A stretch of 64,000 bases of DNA. It comes from Alkalidesulfovibrio alkalitolerans DSM 16529 (GTDB lineage Bacteria > Desulfobacterota > Desulfovibrionia > Desulfovibrionales > Desulfovibrionaceae). The translations under genes and the position numbers were made by a program. Shown here piece by piece: positions 1 through 8,973 of this stretch; positions within the stretch are counted from its first letter, which is position 1, and every line of letters starts with the position of its first letter. The notes under the pieces were generated by a model that was given only the letters and a program-made list of their open reading frames with translations, did not search any database and was not told where the DNA came from. The DNA lies in contig NZ_ATHI01000031.1 of assembly GCF_000422245.1 (NCBI RefSeq), positions 186,001-250,000 on the forward strand. Reading direction: 5' to 3'.

Positions 1-2
1 GC

Positions 3-50
3 CCGGCCTTCCCGAGCGAGGCCTCGGGCATGGACGACGTGCCGTTCTAG
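3..50 (+). CDS. ssb: C-terminal end of single-stranded DNA-binding protein (partial)
   Basis: Only the last 15 codons are inside the window. They read a Pro/Ser/Gly-containing linker followed by the acidic tip M-D-D-V-P-F and a TAG stop. That tip matches the SSB C-terminal peptide (classically D-D-D-I-P-F), which recruits replication and repair proteins to SSB-coated single-stranded DNA. The rest of the gene lies upstream of the window. A strong hairpin terminator follows the stop after about 45 bases, consistent with the end of a transcript. The tip is short, so the call rests on a six-residue signature plus correct placement at a stop codon. Confidence 0.7.
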   Translation, partial: PAFPSEASGMDDVPF

Positions 51-93
51 CAGGCCAGACCGCCTCAAAAGCGCCGTCTGCCGCGCTGCAGTG

Positions 94-143
94 AAAAAGA
101 TCCAGCCCCGCTACGCAGGATATGCATAGCGGGGCTGGTTTTT
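94..143. terminator. Bidirectional rho-independent terminator between ssb and ygiQ
   Basis: A 12-bp perfect stem (CCAGCCCCGCTA at 102-113, complement at 127-138) is followed by five T on the plus strand. It is preceded by an A-rich run, which gives a T-rich tract on the minus strand. It sits between two convergent genes and can end both transcripts. Confidence 0.85.
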
Positions 144-177
144 GCATCGTGCGCTTTAGAGAAGTTGCGGATCGAAT

Positions 178-2082
178 TCAGCCGCGTTTTGGCTTCCCGT
201 GGCTGCCGCGCTTGTCGCGTCCGCCGCGGTGCGGGCGCTGTCCGCGCGGCGCGTCCGGTCCCGGCGCTGTCTTTGGCTGGCCGCCCCGGCGCGGGGCCCT
301 GCCCACGGGCACGAGCAGCGCGTGCTGGCGCAGGCGCTCGGCATCGCTTTTGGCCATCGGGATGGGCCTGCCCTCCATATCCGTGCCTGCATGAAACATG
401 GCCGCGGCTGCGGTGCCCGGAAGAGGGATGAAGCACTGCACCTGCTCGGGCTTCAGGCCCCGCTCGTGGAGCCACCCGGCCAGGGCGCGCATGTCGTCGT
501 CCGTGCAACCGGGGAAGCCGCTCATCAAGTAAGGGATCACGTACTGCCGTTTCGAGGCCCGTGACGACTCGTGCGCGAAGATGCGCAGGAACTCCTCGAA
601 GTCGGCGAAAGAGGGCTTTCGCATCAGGCGCAGCACGTGCGCGGCCATGTGCTCGGGCGCGACCTTGGCCTGTCCGCCCACGAACTCGCGCACCATGACG
701 CCAAGCGCCCGCTTGTCGGCCAGGGCCAGGTCCATGCGCCAGCCGCTGGCCACACGCACGTGGCGCACGCCGGGAACCCGCGCCACCTCGCGTAAAAGCT
801 CCACGAAGCCGGATTGATCGGCCGTAAAGCTCGGGCAGGGGCGCGGCGTCAGGCAGCTTGGCCGCGCGCACTTGGCCGGATCGGCCGTGCAGCGGGCGTT
901 CCACATGTTGGCGCTGGGCCCGCCCACGTCGCTCAGGCTGCCCGTGAAGCCCGGCGTCTTCGCGATACGCTTCACCTCGGCCAGGATGGACTCCTCGCTT
1001 CGTGACCGGATGCGTCTGCCCTGGTGCAGGGCCAGGGTGCAAAAGGAGCAGCCGCCCGCGCATCCCCGGTGGGTGGTCACGCTGGTGAGGATCATGTCCG
1101 CGGCCGGTATCTTCTCGGCATAGGAGGGGTGCGGCGCGCGCGAGAAGGGGAGCCCGAGGAGCGTGTCCAGCCCCGCCTGATCCAGGCCGGTGTCGGGCGG
1201 GGTGAGGATCAAGAGCCGGTCGCCGCTTGGCTGCACGGCCGCGTGCGTGCCCTGGTGCGCGTGTTGTTCGAGCAGCGCCGTGGCCCGCACGAGCAGTTTG
1301 GGGTCGGCGAGCATGTCCTCGTGGGAAGGCAGTTTAAGGACCGGCAAGCCGCTTGGGATGTCATCTGCGTGTCCGGCCAGCACCACGCCCGGAATCTGCG
1401 CCAGGGTCCGCGTCAACAGGCGGCGCTGCGCTGCGGGGTCGTCCGCCTCATCCTGCGCCTCCTGGTTCGTGATCGCGGCCAGGGCGTCGGCCAGGGCGAT
1501 GATGGAGTTCTCGGCCATGCCGTAGAGGATGGCCGTGGCCTTGCTGTCCAGCAGGATGGAGCGCCGCAGCGCGTCGGTCCAGAAGTCGTAATGCGAGATG
1601 CGGCGAAGCGAGGCCTCGATGCCGCCCAAAACGACCGGCAGGCCGGGAAAGGCCCGGCGCACCACGCCCGTGTAGGCGATCGAGGCCCGGTTTGGCCGCT
1701 TGCCCGCAAGACCGCCGGGCGTGTAAGCGTCGTCGCTGCGTTTTTTGCGGAAGGCCGTGTAATGGGCCAGCATGGAATCGAGCGCCCCGGCCGTCACGCC
1801 CGCGAAGAGACGCGGGCGGCCCATGCGGGCCACGTCGTCGGGCGTGTCCCAGCGCGGCTGAGCCACGATGCCAACGCGATAGCCGTGGTGGACGAGCCAG
1901 CGGCCGAGCAGAGACGCGCCGAAGCTCGGGTGGTCCACGTAGGCGTCGCCCGTGACCAGGAGAACGTCCAGTTCCTCCCAACCCAGGCGGGCCATTTCCT
2001 CGGCGCTCATGGGCAGGACGGGCGGCTGCTCCAGCCGCCGCGCCGGGCGTCGTTCAAGCCGGTTCATGAAAAGATGTGGCAT
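178..2082 (-). CDS. ygiQ: YgiQ family radical SAM protein
   Basis: A protein of about 634 residues that matches the YgiQ/UPF0313 family throughout. The N-terminal part carries the family stretch beginning V-T-G-D-A-Y-V-D-H-P-S-F-G, followed by a segment like the B12-binding/switch region and G-G-I-E-A-S-L-R-R. The radical SAM cluster motif C-A-G-G-C-S-F-C lies near the middle, followed by S-D-V-G-G-P-S-A-N-M and a second cysteine group (residues C..C..C before the F-V-E-L-L segment). The C-terminus is Arg/Gly/Lys-rich and probably disordered. The biochemical role of the family is not established. The start is uncertain: ATG codons at 2139, 2082 and 2067 are in frame and none has a good ribosome site; 2082 keeps the conserved region with a short leader. 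Confidence 0.85.
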   Translation of the reverse strand: MPHLFMNRLERRPARRLEQPPVLPMSAEEMARLGWEELDVLLVTGDAYVDHPSFGASLLGRWLVHHGYRVGIVAQPRWDTPDDVARMGRPRLFAGVTAGALDSMLAHYTAFRKKRSDDAYTPGGLAGKRPNRASIAYTGVVRRAFPGLPVVLGGIEASLRRISHYDFWTDALRRSILLDSKATAILYGMAENSIIALADALAAITNQEAQDEADDPAAQRRLLTRTLAQIPGVVLAGHADDIPSGLPVLKLPSHEDMLADPKLLVRATALLEQHAHQGTHAAVQPSGDRLLILTPPDTGLDQAGLDTLLGLPFSRAPHPSYAEKIPAADMILTSVTTHRGCAGGCSFCTLALHQGRRIRSRSEESILAEVKRIAKTPGFTGSLSDVGGPSANMWNARCTADPAKCARPSCLTPRPCPSFTADQSGFVELLREVARVPGVRHVRVASGWRMDLALADKRALGVMVREFVGGQAKVAPEHMAAHVLRLMRKPSFADFEEFLRIFAHESSRASKRQYVIPYLMSGFPGCTDDDMRALAGWLHERGLKPEQVQCFIPLPGTAAAAMFHAGTDMEGRPIPMAKSDAERLRQHALLVPVGRAPRRGGQPKTAPGPDAPRGQRPHRGGRDKRGSHGKPKRG

Positions 2083-2201
2083 TCCGGTTTGTTGCAGTGT
2101 CGAACGGGATTGGCGAAGTCTACAGCTTCCCACTCCCATTGCAACAACTAATCATCCCTTGAAACCTGCCAAGATCGTCGGGATTCTCCGTTACACCAAC
2201 C

Positions 2202-2230
2202 CTTCAAGCAACGCCGGATGCAAGGCCGGC
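2202..2230. repeat. Fragment resembling the tup intergenic repeat
   Basis: The 14-base core GCCGGATGCAAGGC at 2213-2226 is identical to 13383-13396 in the long palindromic element between tupA and tupB. The flanking bases (TTCAA upstream, GC-rich downstream) are also similar. Only one arm is recognisable here. It lies downstream of argO in the argO-ygiQ gap. Confidence 0.4.
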
Positions 2231-2251
2231 CGGAAATCAGCGCTCCGGAGC

Positions 2252-2869
2252 CTAAACGAGCGCGAAGCGCACGAGTCCCGCGGCTACGGTCCACATGACC
2301 AGGGCCACCAGGGCGTCCAGGGCGCGCCAGGCTGTGGGCCTGGAAAGCAGGGGGGCCAGGAGGCGGCCGCACAGCGCCAGGGCGAAGAACCAAGCGAAGG
2401 AGGCCACGGTCGCACCCGCGCCGAAGTGCCAGCGGCCCGGATCGCCGTGGCGGCCGCCGATGCTGCCCAGGAGCAGCACGGTGTCGAGGTATACGTGCGG
2501 GTTGAGCAGGGTCACGGCCAAGGTCAGGAGCAGTGTGGCCTTCAGACTGCGTCCGACGTCGCCGTCCCCCGCGCGAAGCGCCCCCCCGCCGCGCAGGGCC
2601 GAGAGCGCGGCGCGCAGGCCGTAGCACCCCAGAAAGAGCGCCCCGCCGAGGGCGGCGGCTTGCCGAAGTGTGGGGGCGGCGGCCAGGGCCGCGCCCATGC
2701 CGGCCAGTCCGGCGGCGATGAGCAGCGCATCGCACACCGCGCAGGTCAGGGCCACAGGCAGATGGTGCTCGCGCCTGACTCCCTGGGCCAGGACAAAGGC
2801 GTTTTGCGCCCCGATGGCGATGATCAGTCCCGAGCCCATGCCGAACCCTTCCCAGAACAGCGGCAGCAT
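2252..2869 (-). CDS. argO: LysE/ArgO family amino acid exporter
   Basis: A 205-residue integral membrane protein with about six hydrophobic segments and the family landmarks G-A-Q-N-A-F-V near residue 20 and L-N-P-H-V-Y-L-D-T in the middle, as in E. coli ArgO. The family exports arginine or lysine through the inner membrane, and length matches (about 210). The start at 2869 has an AAAGGAGAAG ribosome site. It is divergent from a LysR regulator of the ArgP type, the pairing seen for argO/argP and lysE/lysG, which supports basic amino acid export. Which amino acid is exported cannot be read from the sequence. Confidence 0.88.
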   Translation of the reverse strand: MLPLFWEGFGMGSGLIIAIGAQNAFVLAQGVRREHHLPVALTCAVCDALLIAAGLAGMGAALAAAPTLRQAAALGGALFLGCYGLRAALSALRGGGALRAGDGDVGRSLKATLLLTLAVTLLNPHVYLDTVLLLGSIGGRHGDPGRWHFGAGATVASFAWFFALALCGRLLAPLLSRPTAWRALDALVALVMWTVAAGLVRFALV

Positions 2870-2950
2870 GCGTCTTCTCCTTTCGCGGTCGTCGTGGAGG
2901 GGAGATAGCCTGCGGCGCTTGTGAAGTGAAATGAATTGTTTTCAATATTG

Positions 2951-2965
2951 ATTAGCAATGCTAAT
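2951..2965. promoter_or_regulatory. LysR-type operator dyad in the argO-argP intergenic region
   Basis: ATTAGC-AAT-GCTAAT is a perfect 6-bp dyad that fits the LysR T-N11-A rule. It ends nine bases before the regulator's start codon and lies upstream of argO, so it could serve autoregulation and argO activation. Confidence 0.6.
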
Positions 2966-2974
2966 GATGGCCTC

Positions 2975-3868
2975 ATGATCGACTACCGCAATCTCGCGGC
3001 CTTGGCCGCAGTCGTGGACGAGGGGGGATTCGAGAAAGCCGCCCGAGTTTTGAATCTCACTCAATCCGCCGTGTCGCAGCGCATCCGCGCCCTGGAAGAA
3101 GGCCTGGGGCTGGTGCTTCTGGTGCGCGCCGCGCCGCCCGCTCCCACGGCTGCGGGCCGCCGTCTTTTGGCCTTGTGGCGGCAGGTGCGCCGTCTGGAAG
3201 AGGACGTGCTGGCCGAGGTCGGCCGGGGGGAGGGCGGCGCGTTTTCCGTGCTGCCCGTGGGTGTCAACGCGGACAGCTTGGCGACGTGGTTTCTGCCCGC
3301 GTTGGATGATTTTCTGCGTACGCACGGTGTGTTGCTCGATGTGCGGGTGGACGATCAGGAGGCCACGCACGAGCTTTTGCGCGCTGGCGAGGTGGCGGGT
3401 TGCGTGACCGAGCGGGCCGAGGCCATGCAGGGCTGCCGCGTCACGCCGCTCGGGGTGATGACCTATCGGCTGGTGGCCGCGCCCGCCTTCGCCGCGCGCT
3501 GGTTTGCGCACGGTATGACGCATGAGGCCGTCGTGGCCGCGCCCATGCTCGTCTTCAACCGCAAGGACGATCTGCATAACAAGTTATTGCGCGCCGCGCT
3601 GGGCGAACCGCCCCCGCGCATTCCCATCACCTGGCTGCCTTCGTCCGAGGGGTTCGTGCGCCAGATCGCGCGGGGCCACGCTTGCGGCATGCTGCCGGAC
3701 GTCCAGAGCGCCGGGATGATCGCCTCGGGCGAACTGGTCGATCTCGCGCCGGGCAGCGCCGTGCGGGTGAGGCTGCACTGGCACTGCTGGAACCTGGAAT
3801 CGTCGCTGCTCGCGGCCTTCACGAAGGCTCTGACGCAGGGCGCGCGTGGGGCGCTCGAAGACGGGTAG
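2975..3868 (+). CDS. argP: LysR family regulator, ArgP type
   Basis: A 297-residue protein. The N-terminal winged helix-turn-helix (about residues 3-62) contains G-F-E-K-A-A-R-V-L-N-L-T-Q-S-A-V-S-Q-R-I, very close to E. coli ArgP (IciA). The C-terminal two-lobed effector domain follows. Start at 2975 (M-I-D-Y-R-N-L) was chosen because the ArgP N-terminus begins at this point; longer in-frame extension would run into the operator dyad. ArgP activates the arginine exporter in response to arginine, and the divergent exporter gene supports the same job here. The 3' end is nine bases from the convergent helicase gene. Confidence 0.85.
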   Translation: MIDYRNLAALAAVVDEGGFEKAARVLNLTQSAVSQRIRALEEGLGLVLLVRAAPPAPTAAGRRLLALWRQVRRLEEDVLAEVGRGEGGAFSVLPVGVNADSLATWFLPALDDFLRTHGVLLDVRVDDQEATHELLRAGEVAGCVTERAEAMQGCRVTPLGVMTYRLVAAPAFAARWFAHGMTHEAVVAAPMLVFNRKDDLHNKLLRAALGEPPPRIPITWLPSSEGFVRQIARGHACGMLPDVQSAGMIASGELVDLAPGSAVRVRLHWHCWNLESSLLAAFTKALTQGARGALEDG

Positions 3869-3877
3869 ATCTGAGGA

Positions 3878-6800
3878 TCAGATATCGAAGAGCATTTCGA
3901 GATCGTCGCGGGTCAGCGACTTCCAGGAGTCCTGGCCGGGGATGATGGCGTCGGCGATGCCGCGCTTCATGTCCTGCAGCTTCAGGATCTTTTCTTCCAC
4001 AGTGTTCTGGCAGATCATCTTGTAGGAGAAGACCTGGCGCGTCTGACCGATGCGGTGGGTGCGGTCCGTAGCCTGCGATTCCACGGCCGGGTTCCACCAC
4101 GGGTCGTAGTGGATCACGTAGTCCGCGCTGGTCAGGTTCAGGCCGGTGCCGCCCGCCTTGAGCGAGATGAGGAAGATGGGGATGTTGGGGTCGTTGTTGA
4201 AGAGGTCCACCTGCTCGAAACGGTCTTTGGACGCGCCGTCGAGGTAGGCGAAGGGCATGTGGTTGATCTGTAGCCAGGAGCGGATGATGTGCAGCATCTG
4301 CACGAACTGCGAGAAGACCAGCACCTTGTGGCCTTCCTCGATGATGTCCGTGACCAGATCCTTGAAGGCGTCGAACTTGCCAGAGGGCAGGTTGGTGGAC
4401 ACGCCGGGCATGTCGAGCTTGAGCAGGCGCGGATGGCAGCAGATCTGGCGGAGCTTGAGCAGGGCGTCGAGGATGGACATCTGCGACTTGGCCATGCCCT
4501 TCTCGTCCACGTCGCGCATGACCTGATCCTTGAGCTTCTTGGCCAGGGCCGCGTAAAGTTCGAGTTGTTCGTCGGCCAGGGCGCAGTAATGGACCGTCTC
4601 CACCTTGGGCGGCAGATCCTTGGCCACCTCGGCCTTGGTGCGGCGCAGGATGAAGGGCTTCACGCGCTGGCGCAGGTAGGCCAGGGTCTCCTCGTCGCCG
4701 TCCTTGATGGGCTTGACGATGCCGCGCTGGAACGAGTGCTGCGAGCCTAAAAAGCCCGGCATCAGGAACTCGAACAGGCTCCACAACTCGAAGAGGTTGT
4801 TCTCGATGGGCGTGCCCGAGAGGCACAGGCGCACCTTGGCGTTCATGCGCCGCACCGAGCGCGCGGTGATGGTGTTGGGGTTCTTGATGTTTTGCGCTTC
4901 GTCCAGGATCAGGGCCACGAACTCGACCTTCTCCAACTCGTCCAGATCGCGGCGCAAGAGGGCGTAGGTGGTGATGACGATGTCCGACTCGGCGATCTGC
5001 TTGAAGAGGTTCTCGCGCCGCGCGCCGTAGATGACCAGGCTTTTCAGGCCGGGCACGAATTTTTGGCTTTCGCGCTCCCAGTTGGGCATGACCGAGGTGG
5101 GCACCACGATGAGGCTTGGCCCCTCTACCTTGCTCTCGTGCAGGTGCTGCAGGAACGAAAGGGTCTGCACGGTCTTGCCCAGGCCCATCTCGTCGGCCAG
5201 GATGCCGCCGAAACCGTATTCACGCAAAAAGTTGAGATACGACAGGCCCTGTTGCTGATAGGGGCGCAAGGTGGCGTTGAGTCCCTTGGGCACCTTGACC
5301 GGCGTGATCTGTTTGAAGTTGTGGATGCGCTCGCGCAGCGTGTTCCAGAACGAATCCGTGTGGACCTCGTCGAGGTCCTCCACGAGCTTGTCGAGCACGG
5401 GCGCGTCGAACTGGTTGAACTTGGTCTGGGGCGGCTTTTCCGGATCGAAGCCCAAGGCCTTGAGCTTGTGGGCCAGCTTTTCGAGCCAGCTCTCGGGCAG
5501 GCTCGTGTACGAGCCGTCCTTGAGTTGCACATAGCGTTTGCCCTTGGTCCAGGCTTCCCAGATTTTCTCGATGGGTACCTTCTGTCCCTCGTAGTCCACG
5601 GAAAGCTCAAGGTTGAACCACTTCTCGCCCTCGTCCTCGCTCTTGATCTCACCGACGACCACGGGCGTGGCCAGGCGGACCTTGTAGCGGGTCAGGTTCT
5701 TCTCTCCGAATACCCGATAGCGCTCCACGAGCTTCGGGTAGGCATCGAGCAGGAAGGAAATGGCCTCCTCCTGCTCCAGGAACCAGATGGAGTTGGAGCG
5801 GGGCTGAAAATGCATCTCTTGGAGCATGTTCATGAGATCCTGTTCAGCGATCTGATCGCGTCGCAGCAGGAACGACTTGCCCTCGTAGGAGTACGAGCCG
5901 GTCTGGAAATCGGGGTTGGGGCCGGGCAGGGCCACTTCCGTGTGCTCGGTCTCGTACACGTTCTGAATCTGGATCGTCAGGAGGCTTCCTTCCTCGTCCA
6001 GGAAAAGCTTGGGATTGTACGTGGCGGGCGCGAAGATGGGATCCATGCGGGCCAGGAATTCCTCCTGCCCGTACAGGTCCGAGGCGGGCAGCCGGGTCCA
6101 GACGCGATCGAGGAATTCAGAGATGTCGGCATGGGGCACGATGGGATTCTGGCCCAATATTTCCTTGATGAGTCGGGCGTCCAGGCCGGTCTGGACGGGG
6201 TAGAAGGCGCCCTTCCAGAAGACCCACAGCGGCATCTGGCCGTAGAGGAATACTTCGTGGCCGCTGATGGAGAAGGGCGGTTTGCCCTCGGCCGAGAGCA
6301 TGAGGTCGAAGGTCACGCCGTCGTCGCCGAGCTGCGGGGTGAGCTGCAGTCGCATGGTCTTGCGCTGGATGCGCACGGGTTGTTCCGTATCGCCCTGGAA
6401 AAGATAGTATTCGCCTTGCAACGCCCACAGGAACCACGTCAGGAGGCCCGGCGGCAGATCAACCCTGTGGCCCGTGTAGTCGAGGAAGTTGCCGATCTGG
6501 TGGGCCACCTCGGGCAGGAGCGGAGCCGTCTCGCACCACTCGGGGTTTTCCATGATTTGGGCCAGCGTGACTTCGGATTGCACCTGGGAGAGGCCGGATT
6601 TGTTCTGCCGGGCCCGGAAGAAGGCGACTTGCAGGCGTTCGGGTTCGGGATGGAAGCGATAGATGAGGTAGTGCTTGCCTGCCTCGGGCTCGTGCTCGGA
6701 GGCGAAGAAGGTGCGGAAGGATTGCCGCCAGTCCGCTCGTGGTTTGGCCGGAGCCTCGTCACGATCCGGAGCGGTTTCGAGGGATTGCAGGAGTTTGAGT

Positions 6801-7093
6801 GCACTGGCTCCGACGTGGCGGCAGACGCCGAAGGAGTGGTCTGGGCAGTTGCAGTAATGGCTGACGTTGCCGTCTCCGAGATTCAGGCTCAGTTCCGAGG
6901 CGTAGTTCTGGAAATCGTCGCCCTGGATCTGGGCATCCACATCCCAGGTCTGTTCGCGTTTTTGCAACGAAAGTTTGCGCACGCCGCCGTCATCAAGGAT
7001 GTTCTGGGCGCCTTCGCGAATGTACTCCGGTACGCTGTCCGCAATGAAATGCGAGAGGATCGAGCGTGCGCGATCCTCGTCCTCGTGTTTCAT
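3878..7093 (-). CDS. SNF2-family helicase with SWIM zinc finger
   Basis: A 1071-residue protein. A SWIM zinc finger (C-N-C-P-D-H...C-R-H) lies near residues 80-95, then a long bacterial SNF2-associated region (about 100-590). The SNF2 ATPase follows: Walker A I-L-A-D-E-M-G-L-G-K-T near 630, DEAQ Walker B, and L-S-G-T-P-I-E-N-N motif III. The C-terminal helicase lobe ends with D-R-T-H-R-I-G-Q (motif VI). Such proteins are double-stranded DNA or RNA polymerase-associated translocases in the HepA/RapA superfamily. The bacterial SWIM-SNF2 subgroup has no settled function. It is a single gene, convergent with argP and divergent from the peptide-binding lipoprotein. Confidence 0.9.
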   Translation of the reverse strand: MKHEDEDRARSILSHFIADSVPEYIREGAQNILDDGGVRKLSLQKREQTWDVDAQIQGDDFQNYASELSLNLGDGNVSHYCNCPDHSFGVCRHVGASALKLLQSLETAPDRDEAPAKPRADWRQSFRTFFASEHEPEAGKHYLIYRFHPEPERLQVAFFRARQNKSGLSQVQSEVTLAQIMENPEWCETAPLLPEVAHQIGNFLDYTGHRVDLPPGLLTWFLWALQGEYYLFQGDTEQPVRIQRKTMRLQLTPQLGDDGVTFDLMLSAEGKPPFSISGHEVFLYGQMPLWVFWKGAFYPVQTGLDARLIKEILGQNPIVPHADISEFLDRVWTRLPASDLYGQEEFLARMDPIFAPATYNPKLFLDEEGSLLTIQIQNVYETEHTEVALPGPNPDFQTGSYSYEGKSFLLRRDQIAEQDLMNMLQEMHFQPRSNSIWFLEQEEAISFLLDAYPKLVERYRVFGEKNLTRYKVRLATPVVVGEIKSEDEGEKWFNLELSVDYEGQKVPIEKIWEAWTKGKRYVQLKDGSYTSLPESWLEKLAHKLKALGFDPEKPPQTKFNQFDAPVLDKLVEDLDEVHTDSFWNTLRERIHNFKQITPVKVPKGLNATLRPYQQQGLSYLNFLREYGFGGILADEMGLGKTVQTLSFLQHLHESKVEGPSLIVVPTSVMPNWERESQKFVPGLKSLVIYGARRENLFKQIAESDIVITTYALLRRDLDELEKVEFVALILDEAQNIKNPNTITARSVRRMNAKVRLCLSGTPIENNLFELWSLFEFLMPGFLGSQHSFQRGIVKPIKDGDEETLAYLRQRVKPFILRRTKAEVAKDLPPKVETVHYCALADEQLELYAALAKKLKDQVMRDVDEKGMAKSQMSILDALLKLRQICCHPRLLKLDMPGVSTNLPSGKFDAFKDLVTDIIEEGHKVLVFSQFVQMLHIIRSWLQINHMPFAYLDGASKDRFEQVDLFNNDPNIPIFLISLKAGGTGLNLTSADYVIHYDPWWNPAVESQATDRTHRIGQTRQVFSYKMICQNTVEEKILKLQDMKRGIADAIIPGQDSWKSLTRDDLEMLFDI

Positions 7094-7287
7094 CCCTTCG
7101 GAATCTCCCCCGAAAATCAGCGGTCCATGTTGAGGACGACTCGTCCGGCAGTATGCGGGACCGCATGTGTAAGCATCGGTCCCATCTAAACAAAGTCCAG
7201 GAAGTTAGCAAGACCGGCTTGGCTTTTTCCCCGGATATGCGCATACTTTGTTCCCAGCCGGGAATTGTCGGCCGCAAAGGAGCAAGA

Positions 7288-8973
7288 ATGCGTCGCGGGT
7301 TTTACATCGTTTGTATGATGGTCGTTTTCGGGTGCGCCGTGGCCGCGTGCGGCGATTCGGGGCGTCGTGCGGACGGGAGCGAAGGAGAGCAAGAGGTTCG
7401 TCGGGCGGAGGCACAGCCCGGCATGACGGCGGGGCGTGCGGACACGCCCGTCTATGGTGGCCGCATCGTTCAAGCGACCATCGGCGAGCCCTCGAACCTC
7501 ATCCCCCGGCTGGCCACTGACTCGTCTTCCTCGTCCGTGACCAATCTGCTCTATGTCTCTTTGCTCAAGTACGACAAAGACCTCGAACTCGTACCCTATG
7601 CCGCCGAATCGGTGGAGGTGCTTGACGAAGGCAGGCGGCTTCGTTTCGTGCTACGCCGCGACATCGTGTGGGCGGATGGGACGCCGCTCACGGCCCGCGA
7701 CGTTGAATTCTCCTACCATATGATGATCGACCCTAACACCCCCACGGCCTACGCCGAGGACTACCTGGCCGTGAAGGAGTTCAGGCTCGTCGACGACTAC
7801 ACCTTCGAGGTGATCTATGACACTGTTTTCGCCCGCTCGCTCATCACCTGGGCGGGCGAGATCGTGCCGCGCCACATCCTGGAGGACGAGAACCTGCTCG
7901 AAACGGAGCGCTCGCGCAATCCTGTGGGTGCGGGACCTTACGTGCTCCGGGAGTGGGTGCCCGGACGGCATCTGATCCTTCAGGCCAACGACCGCTATTT
8001 CGAGGGACGGCCCTACATCGACCAGGTGGTGTTGCGCATCGTGCCCGACACCGGGACGCAATTCCTGGAGCTCAAGGCGGGCAATCTGGACATGATGACG
8101 CTTACGCCCAAACAGTACCTCTTCCAGACCACGGGGTCGCGCTGGGAGCGCGACTTTCGCAAATACGACTATCTCGCCTTCGCCTACACCTACCTCGGCT
8201 ACAATCTGCGGCACCCCATCTTCGAGGACAAGAAGGTGCGCCAAGCCCTGGCCCACGCCATCAACAAGCAGGAGATCGTGGACATCGTGCTCTTTGGCCT
8301 TGGGCTTCCCGCCGTGGGCCCCTACAAGCCGGGCACCTGGGTTTTCAACGAAGAAATCGTGGACTACCCTTATGATCCCGAACGCGCCCAGGCCATGCTG
8401 GCCGAGGCGGGCTGGCGCGACGAGAACGGCGACGGCGTGCTGGAGAAAGACGGCCGTCCATTCGCTTTCACCATCGTCACCAACCAAGGCAACGAAGAGC
8501 GCGCCAAAACCGCCATCATCATCCAGGAGAGGCTGCGCGAGATCGGCGTCAAGGTCGAGATTCGGACCATCGAGTGGGCATCGTTTATCCAGGAGTTTGT
8601 CAATCCGGGCCGTTTCGACGCCCTGCTCCTGGGCTGGAACGTCCTTGTGGACCCCGACATCCATACGGTCTGGCATTCGTCGCAGATGCGGCCACACGGC
8701 CTGAACCACAATTTCTACGCCAACGAAGAGGTGGATCGGCTCCTGGAAGAGGGCAGGCAGACCCTTGATCTCGCGGTCCGCAAGCGGGTATACGACCGCA
8801 TTCAGGAGATATTGCACGAGGATCAGCCATACTGCTTCCTCTACGTTCCCTACGCTTTGCCCGTGGTGAGCGCCAGGATACGAGGGATAGAACCAGCCCC
8901 CGCGGGCATTACACACAACTTCGAACGTTGGTGGATCGATCCGGGCGTGGGTCGGCCCACTCCCACCCCATGA
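7288..8973 (+). CDS. Peptide-type ABC transporter substrate-binding lipoprotein (SBP_bac_5)
   Basis: A 561-residue protein of the DppA/OppA family. The start at 7288 has an AAAGGAG ribosome site. An Arg-Arg/hydrophobic signal peptide ends in an A-V-A-A-C lipobox at about residue 21, so it should be a membrane-anchored periplasmic lipoprotein. Family features include G-G-R-I-V near 62, W-A-D-G-T-P-L-T-A-R-D-V in the first third, and D-K-K-V-R-Q-A-L-A-H-A-I-N-K. No permease or ATPase genes are nearby, so it is an orphan binding protein. Its TGA stop overlaps an ATG in frame with the following relA/spoT gene, suggesting co-translation. Ligand unknown. Confidence 0.85.
   Translation: MRRGFYIVCMMVVFGCAVAACGDSGRRADGSEGEQEVRRAEAQPGMTAGRADTPVYGGRIVQATIGEPSNLIPRLATDSSSSSVTNLLYVSLLKYDKDLELVPYAAESVEVLDEGRRLRFVLRRDIVWADGTPLTARDVEFSYHMMIDPNTPTAYAEDYLAVKEFRLVDDYTFEVIYDTVFARSLITWAGEIVPRHILEDENLLETERSRNPVGAGPYVLREWVPGRHLILQANDRYFEGRPYIDQVVLRIVPDTGTQFLELKAGNLDMMTLTPKQYLFQTTGSRWERDFRKYDYLAFAYTYLGYNLRHPIFEDKKVRQALAHAINKQEIVDIVLFGLGLPAVGPYKPGTWVFNEEIVDYPYDPERAQAMLAEAGWRDENGDGVLEKDGRPFAFTIVTNQGNEERAKTAIIIQERLREIGVKVEIRTIEWASFIQEFVNPGRFDALLLGWNVLVDPDIHTVWHSSQMRPHGLNHNFYANEEVDRLLEEGRQTLDLAVRKRVYDRIQEILHEDQPYCFLYVPYALPVVSARIRGIEPAPAGITHNFERWWIDPGVGRPTPTP

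Noticed and set aside
4892-7189. 765-codon open frame on the plus strand
   Set aside because: It lies opposite the SNF2 helicase, which has clear motifs throughout. Long antisense frames are expected at this GC content and this one has no recognisable domain.
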